Part shown: positions 44,501 to 55,130 of the stretch, piece after piece
Layout of the letters: the number at the start of each line of letters is the position of its first letter
Numbering within the stretch: position 1 is the stretch's first letter
Source of the DNA: Centroberyx gerrardi
Lineage: Eukaryota; Chordata; Actinopteri; Beryciformes; Berycidae
Direction of reading: 5' to 3'
DNA: 64,000 bases
Assembly (NCBI RefSeq): GCF_048128805.1
Contig: NC_135998.1
Location: forward strand, 24,547,063-24,611,062
Translations under genes and position numbers: made by a program
Notes under the pieces: generated by a model
What the model was told of the DNA's origin: nothing
Database searches by the model: none
What the model saw: the letters and a program-made list of their open reading frames with translations, nothing else

Positions 44501-46016
44501 CAGTCTCCACTGAAAACTAAAGTTGACCGGGCATTTGCCATTAGACCTCCTGCACTTTGGAACAGCCTGCCAGAGGAAATTTGACTAGCAAAGTCTGTGT
44601 CCTCCATCAGATCACTTCTCAAGACACACTTCTACACACTGGCCTTCATGTAATTGTTTTATCCTGTTATATTATATTATATATATATATTAAATATTTT
44701 TTTAAAAATGTTTTTGCCCTGTGCTTTCTATTACTGTCTGTCAATTGTATTACTGTCTGTCTTCTGTATGGCTGTCTGTCTTTCTTTTTTGAGTTGTTTT
44801 CTGTAAAACACTCTGTAAACTTTTTATAAAGTGCTATACAAATAAAGTTTATTATTATCGTCTATTATCATCTATCCCATCTATTATTACACAACTGCAT
44901 GTTACACATTAAGTTTTCATCTGTGGTCATGTATGGGTAATGCCATGAAGTGTATTTGTATCCCTTGCTGTGAAATGGTGCAGTAACAGCAGAGAGCCCT
45001 ACCACGCAGAGCTCCCCACACCTTCGGTGCTTTCAGCACGGCGTACGGCTGGTCCACTGACAGCTCATCTGCAGAGACAAAACAGTGTGCATGGCCTTAG
45101 AAAACAACATTTCTTCTTATTCCATCACTAATAGTTTTCAGTCCTGTCACAGCTTGGCAGGGGTTATTATAGTACAGCCGACTGATGTAAAGTCAGAGTC
45201 TTTAGCGCTCAGGGGGGTTTGGTCTAAATTAACCTCGTTAACCCTTGCAGTTTCTGTCCTGTAATCTCTAATTCCAGTGGCAGACCTGAGCACACTCCCA
45301 GTCCCTGGCTGTAGCAGTTCACATGTACAGAATCAGGTAGATTCTAGGTTACAATGCAGAATATTTTTAAACAGCCTAAACAGTACATGAATCATGGCAC
45401 AGGATATGGATAGACAGGTCTGTCCTGCTGACTGTGGCCATGATAACATCATGCTACTTCCTCTTCCGCAGAATCACCAGCATCAGGAGGAGACTCACAT
45501 GACTCGTCAGATGTCACACTGGGGTGGCTGTCGCACTCAGAGTCAGGTGATGTGATCCACACCTGTAGCTCCGACAGCTCGGACGGGCCTGACCCCCTGC
45601 CCTTGTAGTCCCCCGTCTTTCTCGCGCCGCCAAACATGTATTCATAATACCTGTCGAGTGGGAAAAGAAAACATAATTGGTCATCACTGTCACGTTTCCG
45701 GACGCAGAACTACATGCAGGCAAAACCGAGGAAAACAAACCAAAACATATATAGCTTCCTACCTCCTGTACGCATTTTGCAGAAGGCTGCAGCTCGCGCC
45801 CGCAGATGACTCTTCGGCGTCGACAACTTTGAAGCTAGAGCTGGTGAGTTTGAATGAAACCTCTGACATCTGCACTTTCTGTGGCAGAGGCCAGAGGGAG
45901 CCGTACTTTGAAGGCTCGTCGTCACGCGCATCCTCTCCGAAGATATCGTTGTAATTACTTCCCCGGCAGGCCGCAACTGCCAGCAGCAGTACCGCGAACT
46001 TCAGGCTCGCTACCAT
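38577..46016 (-). CDS. hexb: Beta-hexosaminidase subunit beta (HEXB)
   Basis: Hexb is a lysosomal GH20 enzyme that removes terminal GlcNAc/GalNAc from glycans and glycolipids. Exons (minus): 46016-45763, 45650-45499, 45068-45003, 44064-44018, 43876-43766, 43667-43566, 43429-43297, 43135-42955, 42812-42726, 42585-42513, then either 42190-42016 (A) or 41398-41218 (B), then 39220-39130, 38994-38890, 38640-38577. Total 546 aa (A) or 548 aa (B); all phases fit. Seen: signal peptide ([13 protein letters not shown]), [14 protein letters not shown] then [46 protein letters not shown] with catalytic D342-E343, [21 protein letters not shown] and end YCPREYKGI. Overall it is HEXB-like ([25 protein letters not shown]), but [16 protein letters not shown] resembles the alpha-subunit loop. 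The neighbours gfm2 and enc1 support HEXB. Confidence 0.96.
39726..41193. mobile_element. TTAA-flanked DNA transposon with ~325-bp inverted repeats in hexb intron
   Basis: The left end TTAAAGGGTAACTTCGG (39726) is the reverse complement of the right end at 41177-41193. The inverted match continues about 325 bp inward (to about 40052 and from about 40867), including gagcgagatcgcgtcagccg and gctcagattgttat. Only a few mismatches are seen, so the element is young. TTAA at both borders fits the target duplication of piggyBac or Kolobok superfamilies. The centre (40053-40867) is unrelated, GC-rich sequence without a transposase. The right border is 24 bp from the donor of hexb exon B. Confidence 0.85.
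40140..40780 (+). other. GC-rich, coding-like cargo inside the TTAA element
   Basis: The interior of the transposon is GC-rich, against AT-rich surroundings. Two plus-strand frames are open for long stretches (40034-40480; 40396-40806); a third reads [29 protein letters not shown] and [14 protein letters not shown], and another ends [18 protein letters not shown] before agtag|gtggaa, a possible donor (40776). It looks like a frameshifted first exon of a Pro/Ser/Glu-rich protein. I could not identify the source. Confidence 0.4.
41218..41398 (-). CDS. hexb: hexb alternative exon B (alpha-type active-site residues)
   Basis: This 181-nt exon (3n+1) starts CTG at phase 0 and ends AAG-G, exactly like exon A 618 bp upstream, and encodes the same stretch of the GH20 barrel ([14 protein letters not shown]...). 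It has [13 protein letters not shown]: Asn442-Arg443, the pair of human alpha Asn423-Arg424 that binds negatively charged substrates. Exon A has D-Y here. The acceptor (gctgtgtag) has a TG-rich rather than pyrimidine-rich tract. The donor is non-optimal (G|gtttgt), so use is probably regulated or low. Including both exons would shift the frame. Confidence 0.85.
42016..42190 (-). CDS. hexb: hexb alternative exon A (beta-type active-site residues)
   Basis: This 175-nt exon (3n+1) encodes [14 protein letters not shown]...[17 protein letters not shown] and PLNFKG. Asp440 matches human beta Asp452; the next residue is Tyr441 where human beta has Leu453. It contains the sequon NVT (423-425), which exon B lacks. 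Splice sites: acceptor attacag, donor G|gtcagt. It is the probable default exon of hexb. Confidence 0.9.
44385..44870 (+). mobile_element. LINE 3' end (CR1/L2/Rex1-like) in hexb intron
   Basis: Broken frames encode the last conserved block of fish LINE reverse transcriptases ([11 protein letters not shown], then [18 protein letters not shown]-like). A 3' tail follows, gtgctatacaaataaagtttattattat (44831-44858), ending in ATT repeats. It is inserted antisense to hexb. Confidence 0.7.
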
Positions 46017-47280
46017 TTTCGCAGCAGGCAGCTAAATCACAAGATGATCTGGCTCCGCGAGAAACAGCAGCAGTGATATTTCGAAGTGGAGTGGGCGGGG
46101 CTTATAACGCGGAAGCAGCGACGAAGATTTTTTTTAAAGGGGAACGTCGTGAATTCTGAAGTTATCTGGTATGGTGATAACGGTGATATTAACAACTGCA
46201 TTTGGGTGGCTGTGTATTAACAAAGTAAAATAAAATAATTTACAAATAAAAGAATAAAAGGAACACAACAATCACGTTAACAACATTACCTGTAAAAAAA
46301 AAAAAAGGCCAGATAGTCATCCCCACCCAGACACGGGAACAAATAAATAATTTCTGATAAACTTATTCCTCTCTACCTTTCTTCCCATTTAATCTGTTGT
46401 GCTTGGCACAAGAGCCTCCTTTGGCACATCTTGCTGCTCCTTCCTGGCCGTGTATTTTGATGTCCTTATTTTCTAATGGCGTTGCTTTAACTGTTCCATA
46501 CCAATGTGCTTCTGCCAAGACTGAGGGCCTCGTGACCCTGCTGCACTCCCCCTACAATATCCCTCTGTCTTAGTGCCTATTATACCTGAGGAGCTGCTCT
46601 TTTGGGCATCTATTTCCTATTTTAGTGTTGAGTCTTTAGATTCTGCTTGCATCAAATCCAGTCTGACCATTGGGTATTTTAATTCCTCTGTTTAGAAAGA
46701 TACAGTACCTGAGGTAACTTGAGGACCTCCAACTCATACAGTGCACCACTGCAAACACAACAGCACACTCTTTCCTAACATACAAGCTAATCATGCTGTC
46801 TAAATTCTCTCCTTTATGGGCGTCTCATTCACCCTCAGTATCAACCTGGGCGTCAGTAGTCAGTAGACACCGAATCTTTAGCTTGACTGGTCACATTAAC
46901 CTGTAGCACTCTACTCCTCTTATTACTCCCCTGGAAATTGTTTGAGCCTATTGGTTCAAAGTAATGAACAATGAATCTCCCAGATGCTCTGGTTATTCAA
47001 CTCACGATCAGGTGGTGTAATTTAATTTTTTTGTGTTCTCAGTTTTCTTGGCAAAATATAATCAAAACCTTCTGACAGAATTAACATTGCAGAAATAACT
47101 TAATCAACAGCACTAAATGGGTTTCTAGGCTTATAGTAACTCTCAGCAATAAGATGAGAAAATATGTTTCTCATGCCAACTTATCCACAGCATAGAACAA
47201 TAATCAAGTTCTTCATATGTAAATAACAAAAACATCAAGTTTATTTCTCTCCCATTTTGATTAACTTTCCTGCACTCTCT
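46017..47280. other. hexb upstream region and intergenic DNA
   Basis: The first about 120 bp upstream of the hexb ATG are GC-rich (46030-46110; gtgggcggggc is an Sp1-type GC box at 46091-46101) and probably contain the promoter. Beyond 46250 the sequence is AT-rich with no gene recognised. It resembles old LINE-derived DNA, but I could not place motifs. Confidence 0.45.
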
Positions 47281-47870
47281 TGTAATAGACAAACAACTTT
47301 ATCTAATGTAGCCAAGCCAATGGTCTTGGATTACTTATGGTACTAGAGTTAATGGGTCTGAATCCAATTAAATGAGATCTTAGTAGAAGAAAAACAAGAA
47401 ATGCTAAAAACTTGTTAAATACCAGAATGGCCAGAGACAAATAAATCCTTTGTTTCTAGACATTTTAAAGAAAGGTGCAAAGCCAAGAAAGTCCAGTAAG
47501 ATTATTCATTACAGATTCTAAAGGATTAAAAGATCCAATTAGATTTGAAAATTCTTGGCCCAAAATATTATCTTGACCACATACACATATCTTGAAATCT
47601 CCAAGAATTATGACCGTTATCTGAGAAATCAGAAATGGGATTATTATTACATTGTGGAGGTTTATATATCACATCACAGGGTGTTTTCTTATCAAAACAA
47701 AACATTCAACTACTCATATAAAGACAATTCTCTTATTGACACGGGTTACACATGGAGTTATTTCAGTGGATGACAGAAATTCTGCTGCCATGAGCGTGGA
47801 GTCTGGGTTTCTGAAAGTAAGAGACATTAGATGGAGTGGCTTCATTTAGGGATTAACATTCATTACATTT
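47280..47870 (-). mobile_element. LINE endonuclease remnant (L1/Tx1-like)
   Basis: On the minus strand VIILGDFKICVCGQDNILG and QEFSNLIGSFNPLESV (47500-47615) match the GDFN block and the following helix of an L1/Tx1-type endonuclease. It is the same family as the piece at 54640-55130. It is heavily degraded with many stops. Confidence 0.6.
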
Positions 47871-50150
47871 GTATTCTGGGCAGCCCCGACTCCCTCCTCA
47901 TGGTTACCACTTTACCTTTAGGTTGACTCTTTGGTTTTCACACCATACAACACTTACACTCCACTTTCCATGCATCCACTCATGCATCACACTAGTGATT
48001 CTCCAAGTCCTCACACTCCATGGTTTTGACATTATTTGCTTTACTTAGCTCAATAAATTAATTTGAATTTTGAAGTTGTGTGTGGACTCTCTCATTTGTT
48101 ACAAACCCGAGCCAAGTTGGAGCATTAGAAAATTAAGACTATCAATAACGTTATTCTGTTCTGGAAAATAGGACAATTAGGAATATTCACTAGGCCTACA
48201 TATAAAAAAAACAATCAATCATTATGAATATCACTCGAGATATACGAGCCTAGTTATATTTAGTATGTGCATACCCTGTGGCCCACAGATTTCTCCATGA
48301 GGGATCCAAACACAGGTAAGACATTTGGGTTGTGAGCCTTCAGCTATGACCGTCTCTAAGTTGCAGAAAAGGCCTGGAGGCCTGAGGTGCCTGCTGCACC
48401 TTGCTGATCATGACAGATGTCTGGCCTTCAGCCGTGTGGGACAGAGATGCTCCCAATATGTTGGTCGGCATGAGCTGTGGCAGTAACATGGGTAGCAGAA
48501 AGAGCAGAGCTCCCAGTGTATCCCCTGGGTGGGGCAGGAGAGGCTTCAACTGGGCTGACACACACTGTGGGAATAATCCAGTAGAGCTGCATTGCTTGAT
48601 GATACAGGTTTATTTTATTAGGATAAACCCCTTGAGATGAACCATCTTGTTTTCGAGGGGGTCCTAAAAGAACCTGTTAAGCCTTGCTTGTCCATAGTTT
48701 GCTCAGCAACATGTGGTGGACTAAAGGAGGAAGAGATCCCTGACGTCTTCACAGAAACATTAGTATACATATTTTGTCTAAATCAGTGTGATTACCCATG
48801 ATGATATGAAGAGACCGAGATGCTTCTGTTATCAGAGATGGACAGTATTTATAGATTTCCATTAGTTTTTAGATGCAGCCCTGTTTTGACTGTGCCTCTG
48901 GACATGTGTCACATGACTTGCTTGATGCATGTGTCAGCTGGGAGTGACTAGGCTACATGAAAATTAGTTGTACTCAAAACCAACTAAAAAAGAGAAAGAG
49001 AGTAAACAGTGATTTGCTAACTGTTGAAATGTAAGGAAAAGTAGTTGTACAACGTACTTAAAATCAACAGTAAACGGTGACTGAAAAATATGTTCATTAA
49101 TTCATTAAGAGGCAAAAAAGACAACAGGTTTCATTTTTTTAATTTCCCCTTTTTCTTTTATGCAAGGCACCTGTTTGAGGCTTCATGCTTGATTTATTAT
49201 TTGTTGCCAAATGTTCATGTTTGTTTGTTCATGTATGTATTTTTTAAATTACATGTATTTTAAGTAAATACATTTGCTCACACCAGGAACTTGTAATTTA
49301 TTTTGATACTTAATTTGTATGGTCATGTATTTGTAGCCTCTTTTGTATACATTTTACACTCATAAAACTGTTTAGATGCGAATTGACTTCCAAAGGAACC
49401 CCTCTGCTCATTTATCACTGAAGGTCTATGGTTAAATTGGGAACCAGTTGATGAATTCAAGATCTTCGGGCCCACCATCGCCCACACTCAAATGGGATGA
49501 GAAATATCCTGGGTAACCAAGAGGGCCAAAAAAAAAATCAACAAAAAAGGTTTCTGGTGAAAATGGTGAAATCTGAGGTGAAAAGAATGAAAAATCAGGT
49601 GAAATGTGTCAGACTTCAGCTGAACAGGTCGGGATGATGAGTGCTGTAGTGCTGGAGGGGAGTGACAGATATTGATTTAGTGAGATCAGCAATCATATTG
49701 AAAATCTTGTTTTCTTCAATCAAGTTGGAGAGCTATGCAGACCTGGCCACAGCTGGACTATAATGAGTAAATCCATCTTTCTACACTAATCGGTGCACTT
49801 TTAGCCTAGCGGCCTAGTGACACCCTCAAAAACAACAAAGGGAGGAAAGGAGTGGAGCTCATCAGTTGAGCCACTGATTGATTTATCACAATTTATCACA
49901 AAGTATCACAATTCTGTCTTGTCATCAGATCTAAACGTATCCCATTTTTGTTTAATTGACTAGCCCACCTTTCTTTGATTCACATGGAACAAGGTGTCAT
50001 GAAAACTAGGATGGTGATGCCTCATTTAAAGGGATGCATTGTAAGATTTAAGCCTGTTTTAAGTGAACACTAGGGAATCTACAGTAGCTTGTGATTTGTA
50101 ATAGTTTGTAATTATTGGGTGTGGTGGGAGTTAATACTGATTAGATATAG
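47871..50150. other. Intergenic DNA without a recognised gene
   Basis: No exon, RNA gene or complete element could be supported. A minus-strand 73-codon ORF (48340-48561) has no recognisable motif. Confidence 0.4.
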
Positions 50151-50193
<43 letters not shown>

Positions 50194-50206
50194 TATCATC
50201 ATCATT
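50151..50206. repeat. (TCA)n microsatellite
   Basis: About 18 units of tca/atc with a single interruption (attatc). Confidence 0.95.
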
Positions 50207-50949
50207 TTAGTGAGCTGACTTTATTTGAATCATTTTCTAGAAAAGTACTCTGTATAATACAGTACTTTTAGCTCCAGCCTAATAGACTCCAGACTCTAAC
50301 AAGGTTAGTCCTGTACCATTTTGTCCACTAGGTGGCTCTGATGTCATGTACATGAAGGATTTGCTGCCATAGTGATTGCTCTATACATACAGTATTACTC
50401 TATATATCACTACAGTAAAGTTATTGACCGGGTAAATCAACAATTTGGAAATTCAAGCCACTGCCTGTTTTACAATGTTTCAACAGGGGGCAGACAAAAG
50501 ATTTTTGTTTGTTCAGAATTTGAATGACAGACTATGTTAATAGGGAGTTTAGCAGCCGCTTGGAACAGAAGTGCTACTGGCATGTAGGCAAACATCTGCT
50601 AGTGACAACAACAAACACAAACACCACCACCACTACTACCATCATCACAACAACAACAACAATTAAATAGGCTTAATAAACCTAATAAATAAAACGAAGC
50701 TACAATAAAGTGAAGACTTGCGCTGCTGTCCTCATGAAGAGCAGCTGAAAAGAAACAAGACCACATGCGAGTATGTAGCAGGAAAATAAATGAATTACAC
50801 TACAGCCTGGAAAGCCCACAAAGAGTTCAGCAGGAGCCAAGCACATGATCAAAAAGGACAACAGATATGGCTGTCTCATAAAGACCCACTCAGCAAAATA
50901 CAGAGACCATATTGGACTGACAACACCAGCAACAACTACCGACTTGTGG

Positions 50950-51120
50950 TATTCAGCAGTGAGTTTATAGTAACCTTATCACACTTTATGGTATTTTCTA
51001 TCTCCTATGGTATCACTACAGTTTTAGGGTAGGGTGGGATATATTATATGGGCTATAGTTTGTAGTTTTACTGTGACATTTGTACAGTATGCTTCTAAAA
51101 TGTATTGTAGGATTAGTTCT
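50950..51120 (+). repeat. Dispersed repeat, copy 3 of 3
   Basis: cagtgagtttatagtaacctta and tatggtatcactacagtttt match 24840-24920 in the same orientation. Following DNA (51180-51430) resembles untranslated parts of fish LINEs but has no motif I can name. Confidence 0.5.
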
Positions 51121-51956
51121 CTTCTTAGGGTAACAATTTCATTAAAGTGAAATGTGAGCAATAACAAGTTTAGAAAAAAAATTAAGAAGATACTGTTTGC
51201 TACTCATATTTCCTCAGGCATGTTGTTTCAAAGTTTAGCAGCCCTGATCACAATTGCTAAATCAGGTCTTGTCTTGACTTTGGAGCAGTTGAATACTTTG
51301 TCTGCGGATCTAACAGTAAAGCTTCTGTACACAGAAAGTCAAAGGCTCCACAATGCAAGCTGGGTCCATGCTCTTTATTGCTTTAAAATCAATCAGGTAA
51401 AGTTGGATAACTCTGAATCTAATGAAGAATCCAACAAGGCTTTGTGAACTCAATGTTACTTGATTGTGGTTATGGTGTTGGTGGGTGGATGGGAGGTCTC
51501 CGTCCTCTATACTGTAGCAAATGGTCAGAGGTAAAGCAAACAGATGCACAACAACATTTAGTTGCACTTGCACTGATCGCTTGCACATTAAATTGGGTCA
51601 TTGCTGCTGAGAATAAGACAAACAGAGAGCAGGCTACTGAGGATAACTAATGACAACAATCCAGCATGACAATAATGAAACAAATAAAATGCATAGAGAC
51701 TTATTGCAGGCAGATTGCATGCAGGTTTGAAGTCAATATGCAAGTGCATCACTAGCTATTCACATTCACACAGAGCTGCAGAAATGTGTCCAGACATGCA
51801 AATAAGCATTGTAATAAAGCATTGTGGATCACATTTACATATAGAAAACATCTCTACCTGCATGCAGAGGCTATGCAATGATGCTTAGGGCTATTTTCTG
51901 TCCTTCAGTTTCACTTGTGTCCAAACCCAGTGACAAGTTTGACTTTTTCACACCTT

Positions 51957-52270
51957 CAGTGCAGTAGTACCCAAACTGGGGTCCGGGGACTCCCAGGGGT
52001 CCCAGAGAGAGGGTCCCAAAATTGATGAATAGTTTAATTTGACTAATTCGCACAATGAGAAAACATGTAAGAAAGACTACTCTGATATTAGGTTCCCACT
52101 GTTATCTCTCCAACTGGTGCAACTCTAAACTAAATTATAGCAATATCTTGTCAGGTGGCGGGAGGGGGGGTCTAGGACAAAATGTCATCAAGCGGGGGGG
52201 GGGGGGGGGGTCCGTGGTCTATCTACTTGGGGGTCTTTGCCATGAAGAAGTTTGAGAACCCTTGCTTTAG
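51957..52270. mobile_element. hAT-like MITE with a 17-G run
   Basis: The ends cagtgcagtagtacccaaact (51957) and agtttgagaacccttgct (52250) are imperfect inverted repeats of the 'cccaaactggggtcc' type common in non-autonomous hAT elements. A run of 17 G (52194-52210) lies inside. The element ends about 100 bp before the CpG-rich start of enc1. Confidence 0.6.
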
Positions 52271-52379
52271 CGGACCAACTATTGCCTCCATACCACTCTG
52301 CATACCCCTCCCACTTCATTTCCTACACGAGGCGACGGTCCTCCCCCTTCTCACTGTAAACACACCCATTGATTTGACC

Positions 52380-52689
52380 GAGGGAAGACGGGGAGCGCAG
52401 GAAGGGGCCGGCAGAGAGGAGCAGCGCCGCGGGAGGGACATTTCTCTACATCTCGGTCAACCGTCCGTGCTGAGCCGTGAATTATCTCATCCAGCATTTG
52501 TAGAAACCCCAGTGTAAGGGCCGTTATCCGACGAAAAGAGCGTTAATCCTGACTGAGTATCCTCTAGCATTTCGGACATAACCAAGGAGTTACACTCCCG
52601 AGCGCAGGGTTTGCATCGTGGCTCTTTCAGAAGTGGCATGTTCGAGGGATAAAGCGGGCAGAATTGAACTCCTACTTTCACCCAAAGAG
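52380..52689 (+). promoter_or_regulatory. enc1: Probable enc1 promoter and non-coding first exon
   Basis: This GC- and CpG-rich segment (gcgcaggaaggggcc, agcagcgccgcgggaggg) ends at a good splice donor (aaagag|gtatga, 52690). Human ENC1 also begins with a 5' UTR exon separated by an intron from the coding exon, whose acceptor here is at 59831. No start codon in frame with ENC1 is needed. The transcription start is not defined, so the left boundary is approximate. Confidence 0.55.
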
Positions 52690-53786
52690 GTATGACACAT
52701 GGAATTGACAATATCACATTAGTATTATGTCATTATTAATATATAGCGCTACTAACAAGCTATTGGATCCTTTTCTTGTGCCTGATTACAGTAAACTCCG
52801 GGTTATAGCAGAGAAAGAGCACTAGCCTATTCACAAATGTTGTCTCATTTAGAAAACACATGCAGGCTAGTAGCTAAGAAAGACTTCTATCGATATTCAC
52901 TGATTATCTCATCATCATGTTGATCTGATCATTTACATGTAAGCAGCACATTCCTGTTCGTTTTTAAAAGGCATGCCTGTCCTTTCACGGTGCATTTGTA
53001 ACGTGTCTTCTGCTTGCACATCACCAAATGCACCGGGGTTTAAATGGATTAAAGGGGGCATCAGGTGTGCCAGGTCCTTGCTTACATCCTTGCTGATGTG
53101 TCATTAATGTTGCTAATTTGATAAACAACAAATCCTCAGTGGCAGGGCTTTGGTCTGTAACACAATTAACCTCGCCCGTAGAGATGTTGACAGCTGGCTT
53201 GGGACTGTGAGCGTGAATCTGTTACATTACAATTAAGATTGATACAATTTGAAGACCGGTTCAGACTGGACATCTATGTTGTCTGGAGTCTTCTCTCTGT
53301 TTCCTAGTAGCAGATGTGTATGACCGGCCCATATAGCTCGGTGTTTACTTTTGAAAGTCTCCCCCTCCCATCTCTCTTCCTGTATCCATGGTCAACTGTG
53401 AACACCTGGCAATGATTTTAAACAGATTCCAAGCAGCCAGTCGTCAGACGCAGTCCAGAGGCCGCGTGTGCCTTTTCATGTGTGTTTTATGAGCGTGGCA
53501 TGTATGTGTCTGCGCCCCTGCATCTGTTTTCTGTGAGCGGATCATGAGAATGACAACTCTCACAGCCACCCAGCCCCTCCGACACTGTAGGCATCCGCGT
53601 GTTGCTCTCGGGGCACTTTGTGCTGATATTTACTGTAGCAGACAACAGCCTGAGAAATCAAACGGAGACCGAGGAACAAGTTCACCTCCCATTATGAGCA
53701 CAGATTATTGGCCAGAATAACATTGGTTGGTTCATATTCTGCTGAAATCAGAGACTTTTTAATTTATTATGTGTGTACAGTATGTG

Positions 53787-53847
53787 TACTACTACTACTA
53801 TCTACTATTACTACTACTAGTAGTACGACTACTATTACTACTACTAT

Positions 53848-53879
<32 letters not shown>

Positions 53880-53895
53880 ATAATAATAATAATAA
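53787..53895. repeat. (TAC)n/(TAA)n trinucleotide repeat in enc1 intron
   Basis: Imperfect tac/act units pass into taa/ata units over about 110 bp. Confidence 0.95.
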
Positions 53896-54639
53896 AGATA
53901 ATAAATCACTTTACTTAACAAAGGTGCAATGTGCTGTGAACAAAACAAGCATTGCAACAAATAACTCAATAAGATTATGTCATGGCGAGAATGAATAACA
54001 ACACTATAAGCTTGAAGTTCCACTCAGTAGTACAGCGACCTCTAAGCACTCCATCAAACTGAAGGCAAAGGGACAGTGGATACTCTAGTTCATCTCTCAG
54101 CAAAAATCAGAAACCATAGTGGAATCCCAAGAAACAAATTAACCACATATTGCATACTGTGAGCAACAGGTTATCAGACCACATAGACAGTGAACAAAGT
54201 GGTGATGTGATCAAGGCAGTGCTAAGGTCAAGTAGAACTAGAACAGAACATTCACCGGCATCCATATCTAAAAAAAAACAACATAATTTCTAACTCTGAG
54301 ACCACCCAGTCAGATAGCTAGGCAAAAGATAATACAGAGTTCTCCATGAACAACTATTGAGGATAGGTGAGATAGTATGCAAATATGTATGAGAAGGCAA
54401 ATTTACATTTAAATTACAAATGTGTATCAACAGACGAACACGGGACGTTTGGGGCCCCAGGGCATGTTGGTAATCCAGGCATTATTCCCTCATATCTAAG
54501 TGGAAAAATATCAGGTTTACCGCTCTTCCGTTTTTGTTCAGCTTTCCTGCACTTGCTCTTAATTGCATGGGTGAACTCATTCAACCATGGAAAAAGTTTT
54601 GCCAGTTTGTTTCTTTTTATTCTAAAATTCAAAACTTAA

Positions 54640-55130
54640 TTTAGATAAGCCATTGATGTTCTCCATTAGATTCTTAAGTAGACATTCTATAATAGATGTA
54701 AAACAAAGCTAATGAAAAACATTTTTAAATTTACTTCCAGTGATAGAATTAATTGTATCAGACAGTATGTAATTTAATGAGATCTTAGTAGGACAGAAAC
54801 AAGGAATGTTACAAACCATAGGAAGATGATTAGAGACAGTTAAGCCAAAAATTGTGACAAGATCAAGTGTTTGAGTTGATGAGCTTGTCTTTTAATGAAT
54901 TGTGTAAGATTAAAGAATTTAATTAAATTTGAAATTCTTGACTCAGTATATTATTTGGACAACAGACAAAAGTATTGGTATCTCCAAGAACAATTATCAA
55001 TCCGTTTTCAAGATGAGATAAAAGCTCTTTGAAATCAGAGAGGAAATTGTTTTGTTTTGGAGGTTGATATACAGAAAGAATAGATTGTTCAGAGAGCTGC
55101 AACAACAGCTACATTTCCATCGTTTTAGTA
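54640..55130 (-). mobile_element. LINE endonuclease remnant (L1/Tx1-like)
   Basis: The minus-strand ORF 54923-55105 reads ILSVYQPPKQNNFLSDFKELLSHL and GLIIVLGDTNTFVCCPNNIL: the YxPP block and GDxN block of an APE endonuclease. The third residue of GDFN is Thr here. Flanking DNA (tgagatcttagtagga at 54778) matches the second remnant at 47366, so both derive from one family. Confidence 0.65.

Noticed and set aside
48050-48120. LTR end followed by a primer-binding site
   Set aside because: No second LTR, no matching TG start and no coding remnants next to it.
48340-48561. Minus-strand 73-codon ORF as a gene
   Set aside because: No splice context, motif or similarity recognised; length is expected by chance.
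52182-52517. 111-codon Gly-rich ORF at the enc1 promoter
   Set aside because: Translation begins in a poly-G run of a MITE and continues through the CpG-rich leader; no motif.
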